Source: Pseudomonas reactans
GTDB taxonomy: Bacteria > Pseudomonadota > Gammaproteobacteria > Pseudomonadales > Pseudomonadaceae
Assembly: GCF_013385825.1 (NCBI RefSeq)
Contig: NZ_JACAPG010000020.1
Location: 333,754 to 397,753, forward strand
DNA length: 64,000 nt
Reading direction: 5' to 3'
The notes beneath the pieces are model-generated. The model searched no databases. It was given only the letters and a program-made list of their open reading frames with translations, and had not been told where the DNA came from. This document shows positions 16,481 through 24,897 of this stretch, piece by piece (position 1 is the first letter of the stretch; every line of letters starts with the position of its first letter). Both the position numbers and the translations under genes were made by a program.

Positions 16481-17449
16481 TCAGCCGCCGATGATCTTCA
16501 TGATGGTCGCGCCGCCGGAGAAAGCCACTTCCTGCTTGTCTCCCAACGCTTTCATCAACAAGCCTTGCAACGCAGGCAGTGCTTGATGACGTGGCTTGTC
16601 CAGCAGGTCGCCGACATAGTGACGATTGCTCGACGACAAACAGCCATGCAGCCAGCCGGTGGACGACAACCGCAACCGCGAGCAGGTCCGACAGAACGGC
16701 ACGCTTTCGTTGGCAATGACTCCGAAATAGCCCTTGCCGGGTATTTCATAACGCACCGCCGTCGCGTCAATGGGCGCACTGGCTTGCAGGTACTCATGCT
16801 GTTCGCCAATCAGGCCGAGCAGTTGTTGCAGGCTGACAAACTGCTGCAGAAACGCGTTGGAGTCCTTGGCCAGGTGGCCCATGCGCATCAACTCGATAAA
16901 GCGCAGTTCATAACCCCGCTCCAGGCAGTACTCAAGCAGCGGCATCACCTGGTCGAGGTTCTGGCCGCGCAATGGCACCATGTTGACCTTGATCTTGATC
17001 CCGGCGGCGCGAGCCTGGTCCATGCCGTCGAGCACAGTGGCCAGGTCGCCGCCACGGGCGATGCTGCGGAAGGCATCCGCATCCAGGGTATCGAGGGAGA
17101 CGTTGATGCGCTTGATCCCAGCGTCCACCAACAGCGGCAGTTTGCGCGCCAGCAGTTGGCCATTGGTGGTCAGGCTGATGTCACTGAGGCCCATCTGCCC
17201 GACGGCGCCCATGAAGGCTTCCAGCTTGGGACTGACCAGCGGTTCACCGCCGGTGATGCGCAGGCGGTCGATGCCGGCGGCCTCGATCAGGTAAGCCACG
17301 CCACGGGCCATGGCCTCGGCCGAGAGTTCGTCCTGGGCAGCCACCAGCCGCTTGCCGTTGGGCACGCAGTAGGTACACGCGTAATTGCAGGCTGAGGTCA
17401 GGCTGATCCGCAAATTGCGAAAACGCCTGCCTTGACGATCAACGATCAT
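16481..17449 (-). CDS. moaA: GTP 3',8-cyclase (radical SAM), molybdopterin biosynthesis
   Basis: 322 residues. The radical-SAM 4Fe-4S motif is CNYACTYC near residue 21, the SAM-binding GGEP is in RITGGEPLV, and the C-terminal cluster ligands are in FCRTCSRLRLSSTGWLHGC. The protein ends in the GG dipeptide characteristic of MoaA. It converts GTP to 3',8-cyclo-GTP, the first step of molybdenum cofactor synthesis. No moaC, moaD or moaE genes lie nearby, so this may be a second copy. The MocA/XdhC pair 19 kb away also serves molybdoenzymes. A perfect 12-bp hairpin lies upstream. Confidence 0.9.
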   Translation of the reverse strand: MIVDRQGRRFRNLRISLTSACNYACTYCVPNGKRLVAAQDELSAEAMARGVAYLIEAAGIDRLRITGGEPLVSPKLEAFMGAVGQMGLSDISLTTNGQLLARKLPLLVDAGIKRINVSLDTLDADAFRSIARGGDLATVLDGMDQARAAGIKIKVNMVPLRGQNLDQVMPLLEYCLERGYELRFIELMRMGHLAKDSNAFLQQFVSLQQLLGLIGEQHEYLQASAPIDATAVRYEIPGKGYFGVIANESVPFCRTCSRLRLSSTGWLHGCLSSSNRHYVGDLLDKPRHQALPALQGLLMKALGDKQEVAFSGGATIMKIIGG

Positions 17450-17480
17450 GGATCACTCCGGCAGAGGATGATTCGGGCGC

Positions 17481-17512
17481 GCTAAAAGCTGACTGATAAA
17501 TCAGCTTTTAGC
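17481..17512. repeat. Perfect 12-bp inverted repeat between tetR-type gene and moaA
   Basis: GCTAAAAGCTGA, 8-base loop, TCAGCTTTTAGC. On the minus strand it follows the TetR gene and precedes moaA by 32 bases. It has no T run beyond the stem, so terminator, leader hairpin and operator are all possible. Confidence 0.7.
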
Positions 17513-17564
17513 AAGAGTCCTTGCCTGAGTATATTCCTGGGGTACTACGCGTGGCAGCAAATCA

Positions 17565-18218
17565 TTACGTGGAAGGCGATTCCAGCGGCGGCTGCTCGGT
17601 GCTGTGCTTGCGCTTGTTGCCCATGCGCACGCCGATGTCCATCAGGAACTGGAAGAACCCTTCCTGATCTTCCAGCACATTGCTCCAGAACGGCGAGTGA
17701 TACAGCGCCACGGCGCCATGCACCAACGCCCAGGCGGCGCAGTAGTGGAAATACGGCGGTACGTCTTCGAGCTTGCCTTCGCTGATGCGGCCCTTGATCA
17801 ACAGGGTCAGGCGTTCGAAGTTCGACGCACGGATCTTGTGCAGCTCCTCGACCATCTCCGGCACCTGATGGCCCTTGACCACCTTCTCTTCCAGGCGGTC
17901 GAACAGGCGATAGCGCTGCGGGTCGCGCATGCGGAACTCGAAGTAGGCGCGGGACAGCGCTTCCTTGTCCTTGTCCACATCGGCCGAATGCAGCAGTTCG
18001 TTCAGGTCGCGCTCGTAGTCGAGCATCAGGCGCAGATAGATCTCGGCCTTGGACTTGAAGTGCTTGTAGATCGTGCCTTTGCCGATACCCACGGCATCCG
18101 CGATCATCTCGACGGTGACGCTGTCTTCACCCTGTTCGAGGAACAGCTTGAGGGCGGTGTCGAGAATTTCCTGCTCACGGCGGCGAAACTCACGGACCTT
18201 ACGGGGTTCTTTGTGCAT
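17565..18218 (-). CDS. TetR-family transcriptional regulator
   Basis: 217 residues from ATG 18218. The N-terminal TetR helix-turn-helix is RREQEILDTALKLFLEQGEDSVTVEMIADAVGIGKGTIYKHFKSKAEIYL; the rest is an all-helical ligand domain with the C-terminal tail KRKHSTEQPPLESPST. It corresponds by position and sequence to the P. aeruginosa PA2957 regulator that lies near the ETF and fatty-acid gene blocks. Ligand and targets are not evident from the sequence. The frame runs to 18242 but those eight residues have no ribosome-binding site. Confidence 0.88.
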   Translation of the reverse strand: MHKEPRKVREFRRREQEILDTALKLFLEQGEDSVTVEMIADAVGIGKGTIYKHFKSKAEIYLRLMLDYERDLNELLHSADVDKDKEALSRAYFEFRMRDPQRYRLFDRLEEKVVKGHQVPEMVEELHKIRASNFERLTLLIKGRISEGKLEDVPPYFHYCAAWALVHGAVALYHSPFWSNVLEDQEGFFQFLMDIGVRMGNKRKHSTEQPPLESPST

Positions 18219-18526
18219 GAGGAAGAGGTCTGCAAAGGTCAAAATAGGGAGGGTGACGCAGGGCCACGGATACGCGGCGATACGATTTACCCGGTGCGAG
18301 GGATTATCCCGACTGAACGGTCGCTGGGCAATGCCTATGTGAACCGCAAACGCACTTTACTTTCAGCGCGCCAACGTTTTCATGAATCTCAGTCAGAAAT
18401 AATACGCAACAACTGCCGCCGTGCACCGGCCCAATGAGAACTCAAGCGAAGCGCGCGTATTCCAAATCTGTTTAAAAAACGACCAGGCGCGACTGGACTG
18501 AATCGGATACTGATCAATACTTGAAC
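18219..18526. other. Intergenic region upstream of tetR-type gene, no gene seen
   Basis: About 300 bases between the TetR start and the RgsA-like RNA. It should hold the regulator's promoter and the sRNA's upstream region. No coding frame with a sensible start, no clear TetR operator and no repeat was found. Confidence 0.6.
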
Positions 18527-18645
18527 TGTCGGCGTGACATCTCCCCCAAGTGACGCGCCGACCTGGGTACCAACGGACCGCGTACCCTTGTTTTACTCCT
18601 AATGGTCTTAGCCCGGATTCACCCCCCAGAACCCGGGTTTTTTTT
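18527..18645 (+). ncRNA. rgsA: RgsA-like small regulatory RNA
   Basis: No protein fits here, but the plus strand can fold into three hairpins: GTCGGCG/CGCCGAC (18528-18534 with 18556-18562), GGGTAC/GTACCC (18565-18570 with 18582-18587) and a terminator stem CCCGG.../...CCCGGG followed by eight T (18638-18645). A -10-like CAATACT at 18515-18521 would start transcription near 18527, giving about 119 nt. In P. aeruginosa the RpoS-dependent, Gac-linked sRNA RgsA (about 120 nt) is encoded at this same position beside the TatD gene. Position, size and structure agree; the ends are estimates. Confidence 0.72.
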
Positions 18646-18663
18646 GCCTGCGTTTTGGCCGCG

Positions 18664-19449
18664 TCAGCCAGCGACGTGAGCCAGCGGGAACAGGCGTTTG
18701 AAGTTCTCGGTGGTCTGCTCGGCAAAGCGCTCATAGGACTCACCCCGCAGCATCGCCAGGTAATCCGCCACATCACGCACGTACTCGGGCAGGTTCGGCT
18801 TGCCACGATGAGGAATGGGCGCCAGGTACGGTGAGTCGGTTTCCACCAGCAAGCGGTCCGCCGGCACTTGGCGGGCGACGTCGCGCAGGGCGTCGGCATT
18901 GCGGAAGGTCACAATGCCCGACAGAGAGATGTAGAACCCCAGGTCCAGGGCAGCCTTTGCCATGTCCCAGTCCTCGGTGAAGCAATGCAACACGCCAGCC
19001 TGGGGCAGCGCAGCTTCGCGCAACAGGGTCAGAGTGTCGGCACGGGCGCCACGGGTGTGGACGATCACCGGTTTGCCGGTCTGCTGGGCGGCTTGCAAGT
19101 GCAGGCGGAACGAAGCCTGCTGCAACTCGGCGGCTTCGGGCTCGTAGTGGTAATCCAGGCCGGTTTCGCCGATAGCCACCACGCGTGGGTGATTGAGCTC
19201 AGTCAGCAGCCAATCAAGCGCTGGCGCTTCACCGGGCTTGAGGTCCAGCGGGTGAATGCCCACCGAGCAATCCACATCAGCGTAGCGATCAGCCAGGGCC
19301 TTGACGTCGGCCGCGTTTTCGGCGCTGACGCCGATGCACAGGAAGTGCCCTACTCCGCGCTGGCGTGCGGCTTCGAGGGCAACATCAAGTGAACCGCCGT
19401 GCTGGGTCAGGTCAAGGCGATCGAGGTGGCAATGGGAATCTACGAGCAT
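18664..19449 (-). CDS. TatD-family metal-dependent hydrolase (YcfH-like)
   Basis: 261 residues of the TatD DNase superfamily. Metal ligands are visible in VDSHCHLD (HxH near the N-terminus), GETGLDYHY, VIVHTRGA, VLHCFTE and LVETDSPYL. Family members are 3'-5' exonucleases or related hydrolases; E. coli YcfH sits in the same holB-linked neighbourhood. It is the last gene of the long minus-strand fatty-acid and replication cluster, 63 bases after holB, with the RgsA-like RNA converging on it. In P. aeruginosa pilZ separates holB and this gene; here it does not. Confidence 0.92.
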   Translation of the reverse strand: MLVDSHCHLDRLDLTQHGGSLDVALEAARQRGVGHFLCIGVSAENAADVKALADRYADVDCSVGIHPLDLKPGEAPALDWLLTELNHPRVVAIGETGLDYHYEPEAAELQQASFRLHLQAAQQTGKPVIVHTRGARADTLTLLREAALPQAGVLHCFTEDWDMAKAALDLGFYISLSGIVTFRNADALRDVARQVPADRLLVETDSPYLAPIPHRGKPNLPEYVRDVADYLAMLRGESYERFAEQTTENFKRLFPLAHVAG

Positions 19450-19512
19450 AGGGATCTACAACTTCAGTCACGAAAAGTGTCTGGCCGACGATACACCTGT
19501 CGGCCACATAAT

Positions 19513-20502
19513 TTAACGGCGGCCGAGCAAGCCAACCCACTGCACCAGCAGCGCCTCAAGCAACAGCACGCGGTTAAGGTTGGCCTTGCCGAGTACCTTC
19601 TGGCGCTGGGCGAGGATCCAGTCCTGGATCGTCAGCACCTTGTCCTGGGCACTTTTCTGCGCCAGGTACTGCACCACTTTGCGCATATCCGGCAGGCCCA
19701 GGCCGTTTTCATCCTGGGTCAGCTGGTAGCGCAGGATCAGGCTCGACCAGTCGCAGAACCAATCGAACAGCAGCAGCAGGGGAATGTCCTTCCAGGCAGT
19801 TTCGGCTAGCTGGGTGGCGGAAACTTCCTGCTTGATGAGTTTCTTGACGCCCTCCACCACCAGCGCGCGTTGCTCACGCACGCCCTGGGCTTGCAGCTTG
19901 ACCGCCGCCAATGGCGAACCGGCCGCCAGGGTCAGCAGTTCGACCCGCTCGTCCTGGCTGCACTCCGGCAACGCCTGCGCCAGCCACTCAAGGCTCATGG
20001 CCTCGCTCGGCAGCGGACATGCCTGCTGTACGCAACGACTGCGGATGGTTGGCAACAAACGGCTGGACTGGTGACTGACCAGCAACAACACAGTATCGCC
20101 AGACGGCTCTTCCAGGCTCTTGAGCAAGGCGTTGGCGGCGTTGATGTTCATCGCCTCCACCGGCTCGATCAGCACAACCTTGCGCCCGCCCATCTGCGCG
20201 GTCTGCACCACGAAGCTGACGAGGTCGCGCACCTGGTCGACCTTGATCGCCTTGTCGGCCTCCTCGGGCTCCAACAGGTAGTTATCCGGGTGACTACCGG
20301 CCTTGAGCAGCAGGCAGGACTTGCACTCGCCGCAAGCTTCCAGGCTGACCGGGCGCTGGCACAAAAGGCTGGCCATGAGACGCTCGGCCAGGTCACGCTT
20401 GCCGATCCCGACCGGCCCATGCAACAGGTAGGCGTGGGCGTGCTGCGCGCGCCCGGCCAGTTGTTGCCACAGGCTGTCCTGCCACGGGTAGGCTTCAGCC
20501 AC
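19513..20502 (-). CDS. holB: DNA polymerase III subunit delta'
   Basis: 329 residues from GTG 20502, which overlaps the end of tmk by 8 bases. The clamp-loader ATPase fold is seen in the Walker A-like GPVGIGKRD, the zinc module CGECKSCLLL, EPVEAMNINAANALLKSLEEPS and the sensor region SHQSSRLLPTIRSRC. Delta' is part of the gamma/tau complex that loads the beta clamp. The open frame extends to 20724 inside tmk, but those 74 residues have no homology and GTG 20502 begins the normal VAEAYPWQDSLW. Confidence 0.94.
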   Translation of the reverse strand: MAEAYPWQDSLWQQLAGRAQHAHAYLLHGPVGIGKRDLAERLMASLLCQRPVSLEACGECKSCLLLKAGSHPDNYLLEPEEADKAIKVDQVRDLVSFVVQTAQMGGRKVVLIEPVEAMNINAANALLKSLEEPSGDTVLLLVSHQSSRLLPTIRSRCVQQACPLPSEAMSLEWLAQALPECSQDERVELLTLAAGSPLAAVKLQAQGVREQRALVVEGVKKLIKQEVSATQLAETAWKDIPLLLLFDWFCDWSSLILRYQLTQDENGLGLPDMRKVVQYLAQKSAQDKVLTIQDWILAQRQKVLGKANLNRVLLLEALLVQWVGLLGRR

Positions 20503-21127
20503 GGGCGCGCTCCAGCAGTGTCGGCAACAGCGCGTCGATGGCCTGCTGCACCTGGGCCAGCGGTTGGGCGGCGTCCAGCAGGTAGTAGCGCGCAGGTTCG
20601 GCCGCGGCACGCTTGAGGAACGCGGTGCGTACGGCGTCAAAGAAGGCCTGGCCTTCCAGCTCGAAGCGATCCAGGCGACCCCGGGCGCTGGCGCGAGCCA
20701 GGCCGACTTCCACCGGCAGGTCAAAGACTAGGGTCAGGTCAGGGCGCAGGCTGCCTTGAACGAAGGTTTCCAGGGTGGCGATGCGTTCCAGGGACAGGCC
20801 CCGACCACCGCCCTGGTAGGCATAGGTGGAATCGGTGAACCGGTCGCAGATCACCACGGCACCGCGTGCCAGGGCCGGACGAATCACTTCGGCCAGGTGC
20901 TGGGCACGGGCGGCGAACACCAGCAGCAGCTCGGTATCCGGGTTCATCTGCTCTTCACCCGGCGCCAGCAGCACTTCGCGGATACGCTCGGCCAGCGGTG
21001 TGCCGCCGGGCTCACGGGTCAACACCACCTCAATGCCTTCGCTGCGCAGACGCTCAGCCAAGTAATCACGATTGGTGCTTTTGCCGGCGCCTTCGGGGCC
21101 TTCCAGGGTAACAAACAAGCCAGTCAC
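20495..21127 (-). CDS. tmk: Thymidylate kinase
   Basis: 210 residues. P-loop GPEGAGKST at the N-terminus, the DR[FY] motif in VICDRFTDSTYAYQGGGRGL, and the TREPGGTPLAERIR segment typical of TMP kinases. It phosphorylates dTMP to dTDP with ATP in the cytoplasm. ATG 21127 has an AGGACT ribosome-binding site and starts 19 bases after mltG ends. tmk-holB overlap is conserved in gammaproteobacteria. Confidence 0.96.
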   Translation of the reverse strand: MTGLFVTLEGPEGAGKSTNRDYLAERLRSEGIEVVLTREPGGTPLAERIREVLLAPGEEQMNPDTELLLVFAARAQHLAEVIRPALARGAVVICDRFTDSTYAYQGGGRGLSLERIATLETFVQGSLRPDLTLVFDLPVEVGLARASARGRLDRFELEGQAFFDAVRTAFLKRAAAEPARYYLLDAAQPLAQVQQAIDALLPTLLERARG

Positions 21128-21146
21128 AGGCAGTCCTTAGTCAGAA

Positions 21147-22280
21147 TTATTGCAGGCTTTGCGGTGCGGTGGTGTCCGGCGCAGCTTCGGCCGGTTTATC
21201 AGCAGACGCATCGGGCGATGGCGCGACGTCTTCCGCAGGTTTCACCGCTGGCGCCGGGCTGGAGCGGTAATCGGCGCGGCGCTTGAGCTGGAACTCCCGC
21301 ACGGCGGCATTATGCGCATCCAGGTTATCGGAGAAAATATGGCTGCCATCGCCTCGGGCAACGAAATACAGGCTGCTGCCCGGCACCGGGTTCAGCGCGG
21401 CATGGATCGCCTCCCGGCCGACAATGGCGATGGGCGTCGGCGGCAGGCCGGCGACCATATAGGTGTTGTAGGGGTTGGCTTCCTTGAGGTGGGCGCGGGT
21501 CAACTTGCCGTTGTAGCGTTCGCCCAGGCCGTAGATCACCGTCGGGTCAGTCTGCAACAGCATGCCGACCTTCAGGCGGCGCACAAAGACGCCGGCGATC
21601 TGCCCACGCTCTTCAGGCACGCCCGTCTCTTTCTCCACCAGGGAGGCCATGATCAACGCTTGATAAGGGTCGGTGTACGGCGCATCAGCCGCACGCTTGC
21701 TCCACTCCTGGGCGAGTACATCGTCCAGACGGTTGTAGGCTTTTTTCAGGAATTCGACGTCGGTCATCCCACGTACGAAGCGGTAGGTATCCGGGAAGAA
21801 CCGCCCTTCGGGAAACACGCCGGGGTGACCGAGCTTGTCCATCACCTCCGTGTCGCTCAGGCCTGCGAGGGTCTGCACGATCTTTTCATGCTTGGCCAGC
21901 GCCGAACGCACCTGGCGGAAGTTCCAGCCTTCCACCAGCGTCAGGCTGTATTGCACCACTTCGCCACGCTGCCACAGGCCGATCAGGCCTTGCGCCGTCA
22001 TGCCAGGGGTCATGCGGTATTCGCCGCTGTGCAGAGGTTGGCCGTCGAGGTTGAAGCGCCAGTACAGGCGTAACCAGAAGGCGCCATCCAGCACACCCTC
22101 GGCTTCCAGGCGATTGAAGGTACCGGAGGGGGTTGCCCCGGCCGGTACGTCGAGCAATTGCTCCTGGGTCAGGTTCAAGGGCTGCTTCAGGGCCGCGTCG
22201 TATTTCCAGGCGCCATAGCCCAACAGCAACGCCGCCGAGAACAGACCGATCAGCAGCAGTACAACCAGTTTTCGTATCAA
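21147..22280 (-). CDS. mltG: Endolytic murein transglycosylase
   Basis: 377 residues from a TTG at 22280. One N-terminal membrane segment (LIRKLVVLLLIGLFSAALLLGYG) anchors the periplasmic YceG domain, which contains the catalytic Glu in MASLVEKETGVPEERGQIAGVFVRRL and the TDPTVIYG and LPPTPIAIVG motifs. MltG cleaves nascent glycan strands and so sets chain length. The last 40 residues are a Pro/Ala-rich tail. The start is chosen because TTG 22280 lies directly after the pabC stop (22282-22284) and gives a normal signal-anchor; a TTG at 22337 would overlap pabC by 56 bases. Confidence 0.92.
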   Translation of the reverse strand: MIRKLVVLLLIGLFSAALLLGYGAWKYDAALKQPLNLTQEQLLDVPAGATPSGTFNRLEAEGVLDGAFWLRLYWRFNLDGQPLHSGEYRMTPGMTAQGLIGLWQRGEVVQYSLTLVEGWNFRQVRSALAKHEKIVQTLAGLSDTEVMDKLGHPGVFPEGRFFPDTYRFVRGMTDVEFLKKAYNRLDDVLAQEWSKRAADAPYTDPYQALIMASLVEKETGVPEERGQIAGVFVRRLKVGMLLQTDPTVIYGLGERYNGKLTRAHLKEANPYNTYMVAGLPPTPIAIVGREAIHAALNPVPGSSLYFVARGDGSHIFSDNLDAHNAAVREFQLKRRADYRSSPAPAVKPAEDVAPSPDASADKPAEAAPDTTAPQSLQ

Positions 22281-22281
22281 C

Positions 22282-23097
22282 TCAAATTTCCAATAGCGCG
22301 CGAACAATGCCCTGCAGTTTACGGGTGAGCGGCCCAACCGGCCAGCTCATCCCAGCGCAACCGCGCACCGGCCAAATGCCATAAACGCTGTTGCACACGA
22401 AGACTTCGTCGGCCTGCTGCAACTGCTCAAGATCGATGTCAGCCACGGCCACCGGGAGGCCCAGGCCATCTGCCTGGGCCAGAATCTCGGCGCGCATCAC
22501 GCCGGCAACGCCGCAACGGGTCAGATCAGCGGTTAGTAACAAGCCGTTGCGCACCAGGAACAGGTTGCTGAATACGCCCTCGATGACACGCCCGGACATA
22601 TCCAGCATCAAGCCTTCAGCGTGCTCGGCGTCTTGCCACTCGGCACGGGCGATTACCTGTTCGAGGCGATTGAGGTGCTTGAGACCGGCCAGCAACGGCT
22701 GTTCGGCCAAGCGGGTCGCACACGCAAACAGACGGATACCGTCGACTGCATGGGCGTGGGGATAGGTAGCGGGCGGGTTGCCCTGCAAGATACGGCGCAC
22801 CGGCGCGCCAGGGTTGATGCCATAACCGCGCAGGCTGTCGCCACGGGTGAGGATCAACTTGAGGACACCGTCGCCGAGGGCGGCGGCATAGGCCAGCACT
22901 TCGCTGCGGATCACCACTGGGTCCGCAACCAAGGCGAGACGCCTGCAACCCTCATCGAGGCGTTGCAGGTGACGGTCGAGCAGCACCGGCTGCCCGGCCC
23001 TGACGGCGATGGTCTCGAACAACCCATCACCATACGCCAGGCCGCGATCTTTCAGGGGCACGCTGTCCGCTGGCTGACCGTCGACCCAGCTGTGCAT
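22282..23097 (-). CDS. pabC: Aminodeoxychorismate lyase
   Basis: 271 residues of the fold-type IV PLP enzymes: RGLAYGDGLFETI near residue 20, the PLP lysine in LKHLNRLEQVIAR, EGLMLDMSGRVIEGVFSNLFLV and the C-terminal EVFVCNSVYGIWPV. It removes pyruvate from aminodeoxychorismate to give p-aminobenzoate for folate. ATG 23097 shares its A with the TGA of fabF, fixing the start. The fabF-pabC-mltG-tmk-holB order is the conserved gammaproteobacterial one. Confidence 0.94.
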   Translation of the reverse strand: MHSWVDGQPADSVPLKDRGLAYGDGLFETIAVRAGQPVLLDRHLQRLDEGCRRLALVADPVVIRSEVLAYAAALGDGVLKLILTRGDSLRGYGINPGAPVRRILQGNPPATYPHAHAVDGIRLFACATRLAEQPLLAGLKHLNRLEQVIARAEWQDAEHAEGLMLDMSGRVIEGVFSNLFLVRNGLLLTADLTRCGVAGVMRAEILAQADGLGLPVAVADIDLEQLQQADEVFVCNSVYGIWPVRGCAGMSWPVGPLTRKLQGIVRALLEI

Positions 23098-24341
23098 CAC
23101 TCGGCGAACCGGCGGAACACCAGGGAACCGTTGGTGCCACCAAAACCGAACGAGTTGGAAATCACCACGTCGATCGGCATTGGCTGCGCTTCGTGAGGCA
23201 CGAAGTTCAGGTCGCAGCCTTCGTCCGGCTCATCCAGGTTGATGGTCGGCGGAGCGACCTGATCCTTGATGGCCATGACGCTGAAGATCGCTTCGACCGC
23301 GCCCGCCGCACCCAACAAGTGGCCGGTCATGGACTTGGTGGAACTGACCGCCAGGTTGTAGGCGTGCGCGCCGAACACCGACTTGATGGCTTCGGCTTCC
23401 GCCAAGTCGCCAGTCGGAGTCGACGTGCCGTGGGCGTTGATGTACTGCACCTGGTCCGCATTGACCTTCGCATCGCGCAGGGCATTGGTGATGCAACGCG
23501 CAGCACCGGCACCGTCGGACGGTGGCGAAGTCATGTGGTAAGCATCGCCGCTCATGCCGAAACCGATCAGCTCGGCGTAGATAGTGGCGCCACGCGCCTT
23601 GGCGTGTTCCAACTCTTCCAGCACCAGGGCACCGGCACCGTCGGACAGTACAAAACCGTCACGGCCTTTGTCCCATGGACGGCTGGCGCGGGTGGGTTCG
23701 TCGTTGCGCGTCGACAGCGCACGGGACGCGCCGAAGCCGCCCATGCCGAGGCCGCAGGCCGCCATCTCGGCGCCACCAGCGATCATCACGTCGGCTTCGT
23801 CATAAGCGATGTTGCGCGCAGCCATGCCGATGCAGTGCGTGCCGGTGGTGCACGCCGTGGCGATGGCGTAGTTAGGCCCCTGTGCACCCAAGTGGATCGA
23901 CAGGAAGCCGGAAATCATGTTGATGATCGAGCCCGGAACGAAGAACGGTGAAATTCGACGGGGGCCGGAATCGTGCAACGTGCGGCTGGTTTCTTCGATA
24001 TTGGTCAAACCGCCAATACCCGAACCCATGGCCACGCCGATGCGATCACGGTTGGCGTCGGTGACTTCCAGGCCGGCATTACGCACTGCCTGAAAACCGG
24101 CTGCCAGGCCGTATTGAATGAACAGGTCGAGTTTGCGGGATTCTTTGACCGAGAGATATTCCTCGACATTGAAACCCTTTACCGAGCCGCCAAAACGGGT
24201 GGAATAGGCAGAAAGGTCCGTGTGTTCGATCAGACCAATACCACTGTGGCCAGCCAGAATGCCCTGCCAACTGCTCGGCACATCCGTGCCCAGTGGCGAC
24301 AACATACCCATACCGGTGACTACGACGCGTCTACGCGACAC
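23097..24341 (-). CDS. fabF: Beta-ketoacyl-ACP synthase II
   Basis: 414 residues, full length. Catalytic triad motifs are present: Cys in IATACTTGTHCIG, His in INAHGTSTPTGD and His in KSMTGHLLGAAGAVEA; the C-terminus ends SFGFGGTNGSLVFRR. It elongates acyl-ACP with malonyl-ACP in type II fatty-acid synthesis. It follows acpP by 128 bases, in which a hairpin with a T run can limit read-through. Gene order and sequence match P. aeruginosa fabF1. Confidence 0.96.
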   Translation of the reverse strand: MSRRRVVVTGMGMLSPLGTDVPSSWQGILAGHSGIGLIEHTDLSAYSTRFGGSVKGFNVEEYLSVKESRKLDLFIQYGLAAGFQAVRNAGLEVTDANRDRIGVAMGSGIGGLTNIEETSRTLHDSGPRRISPFFVPGSIINMISGFLSIHLGAQGPNYAIATACTTGTHCIGMAARNIAYDEADVMIAGGAEMAACGLGMGGFGASRALSTRNDEPTRASRPWDKGRDGFVLSDGAGALVLEELEHAKARGATIYAELIGFGMSGDAYHMTSPPSDGAGAARCITNALRDAKVNADQVQYINAHGTSTPTGDLAEAEAIKSVFGAHAYNLAVSSTKSMTGHLLGAAGAVEAIFSVMAIKDQVAPPTINLDEPDEGCDLNFVPHEAQPMPIDVVISNSFGFGGTNGSLVFRRFAE

Positions 24342-24404
24342 AGCACTCTCCTTTTTCTAATGACGACACTTTTGCTTCAGCGCTTGTTTTTCATCAGGGC
24401 TAAA

Positions 24405-24441
24405 GAAAAAACCGCACGCCGTTACAGCAGTGCGGTTTTTC
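24405..24441 (-). terminator. Hairpin with T run between acpP and fabF
   Basis: Minus strand: AAAAACCGCAC, loop, GTGCGGTTTTTT. It follows acpP by about 30 bases and likely ends most acpP transcripts while letting some continue to fabF, which fits the much greater need for acyl carrier protein. Confidence 0.8.
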
Positions 24442-24469
24442 CCTGACAGCAAGCGACGACTACAAACTA

Positions 24470-24706
24470 TTACGCCTGGTGGCTAGTAACGTAGTCGATA
24501 GCAGCTTGAACAGTAGTGATTTTTTCAGCTTCTTCGTCCGGGATTTCGGTCTCGAATTCCTCTTCCAGAGCCATCACCAGCTCAACGGTGTCAAGGGAAT
24601 CGGCACCCAGGTCTTCTACGAAGGAAGCAGTGTTGACCACTTCTTCTTCTTTAACGCCCAGTTGCTCGGCGACGATTTTCTTGACGCGCTCTTCGATGGT
24701 GCTCAT
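24470..24706 (-). CDS. acpP: Acyl carrier protein
   Basis: 78 residues, very acidic. Ser37 in GADSLDTVELVMALEEEF is the phosphopantetheine attachment site. It carries acyl intermediates of fatty-acid synthesis and donates to phospholipid, lipid A and other pathways. Activation needs a phosphopantetheinyl transferase; the Pseudomonas general one, PcpS, is encoded at 42960 in this window. It has its own promoter upstream and a terminator-like hairpin downstream, consistent with a strong separate transcript. RgsA is reported to affect acpP mRNA in P. aeruginosa. Confidence 0.97.
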   Translation of the reverse strand: MSTIEERVKKIVAEQLGVKEEEVVNTASFVEDLGADSLDTVELVMALEEEFETEIPDEEAEKITTVQAAIDYVTSHQA

Positions 24707-24757
24707 ACCTTGTTTAACTCCTAATGGACAAATTCAGGCAGCTGGCCAGTGGGTAAG

Positions 24758-24785
24758 TGTATAGAAAGCCTTTTCAGCTTTTCAA
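24758..24785 (-). promoter_or_regulatory. Probable sigma-70 promoter of acpP
   Basis: Minus-strand TTGAAA (24785-24780), 16-base spacer, TATACA (24763-24758); start expected about 45 bases before the acpP ATG. Confidence 0.6.
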
Positions 24786-24897
24786 CTGAAAGCTTCACCC
24801 TGTACCCGGTCGGCCACCTGCCTATAAATTAAGTTGCAGCTTTATAACGGATTTTAGACAGCTCGTATGACATTTTTTTGAAGCGATCCGTCACAAT

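Noticed and set aside
19450..19512. A remnant of pilZ
   Set aside because: The 63 bases cannot be translated into any recognisable PilZ segment.
20503..20724. Extended N-terminus of holB inside tmk
   Set aside because: The 74 residues are Cys/Trp/Pro-rich shadow text; the family begins at GTG 20502.
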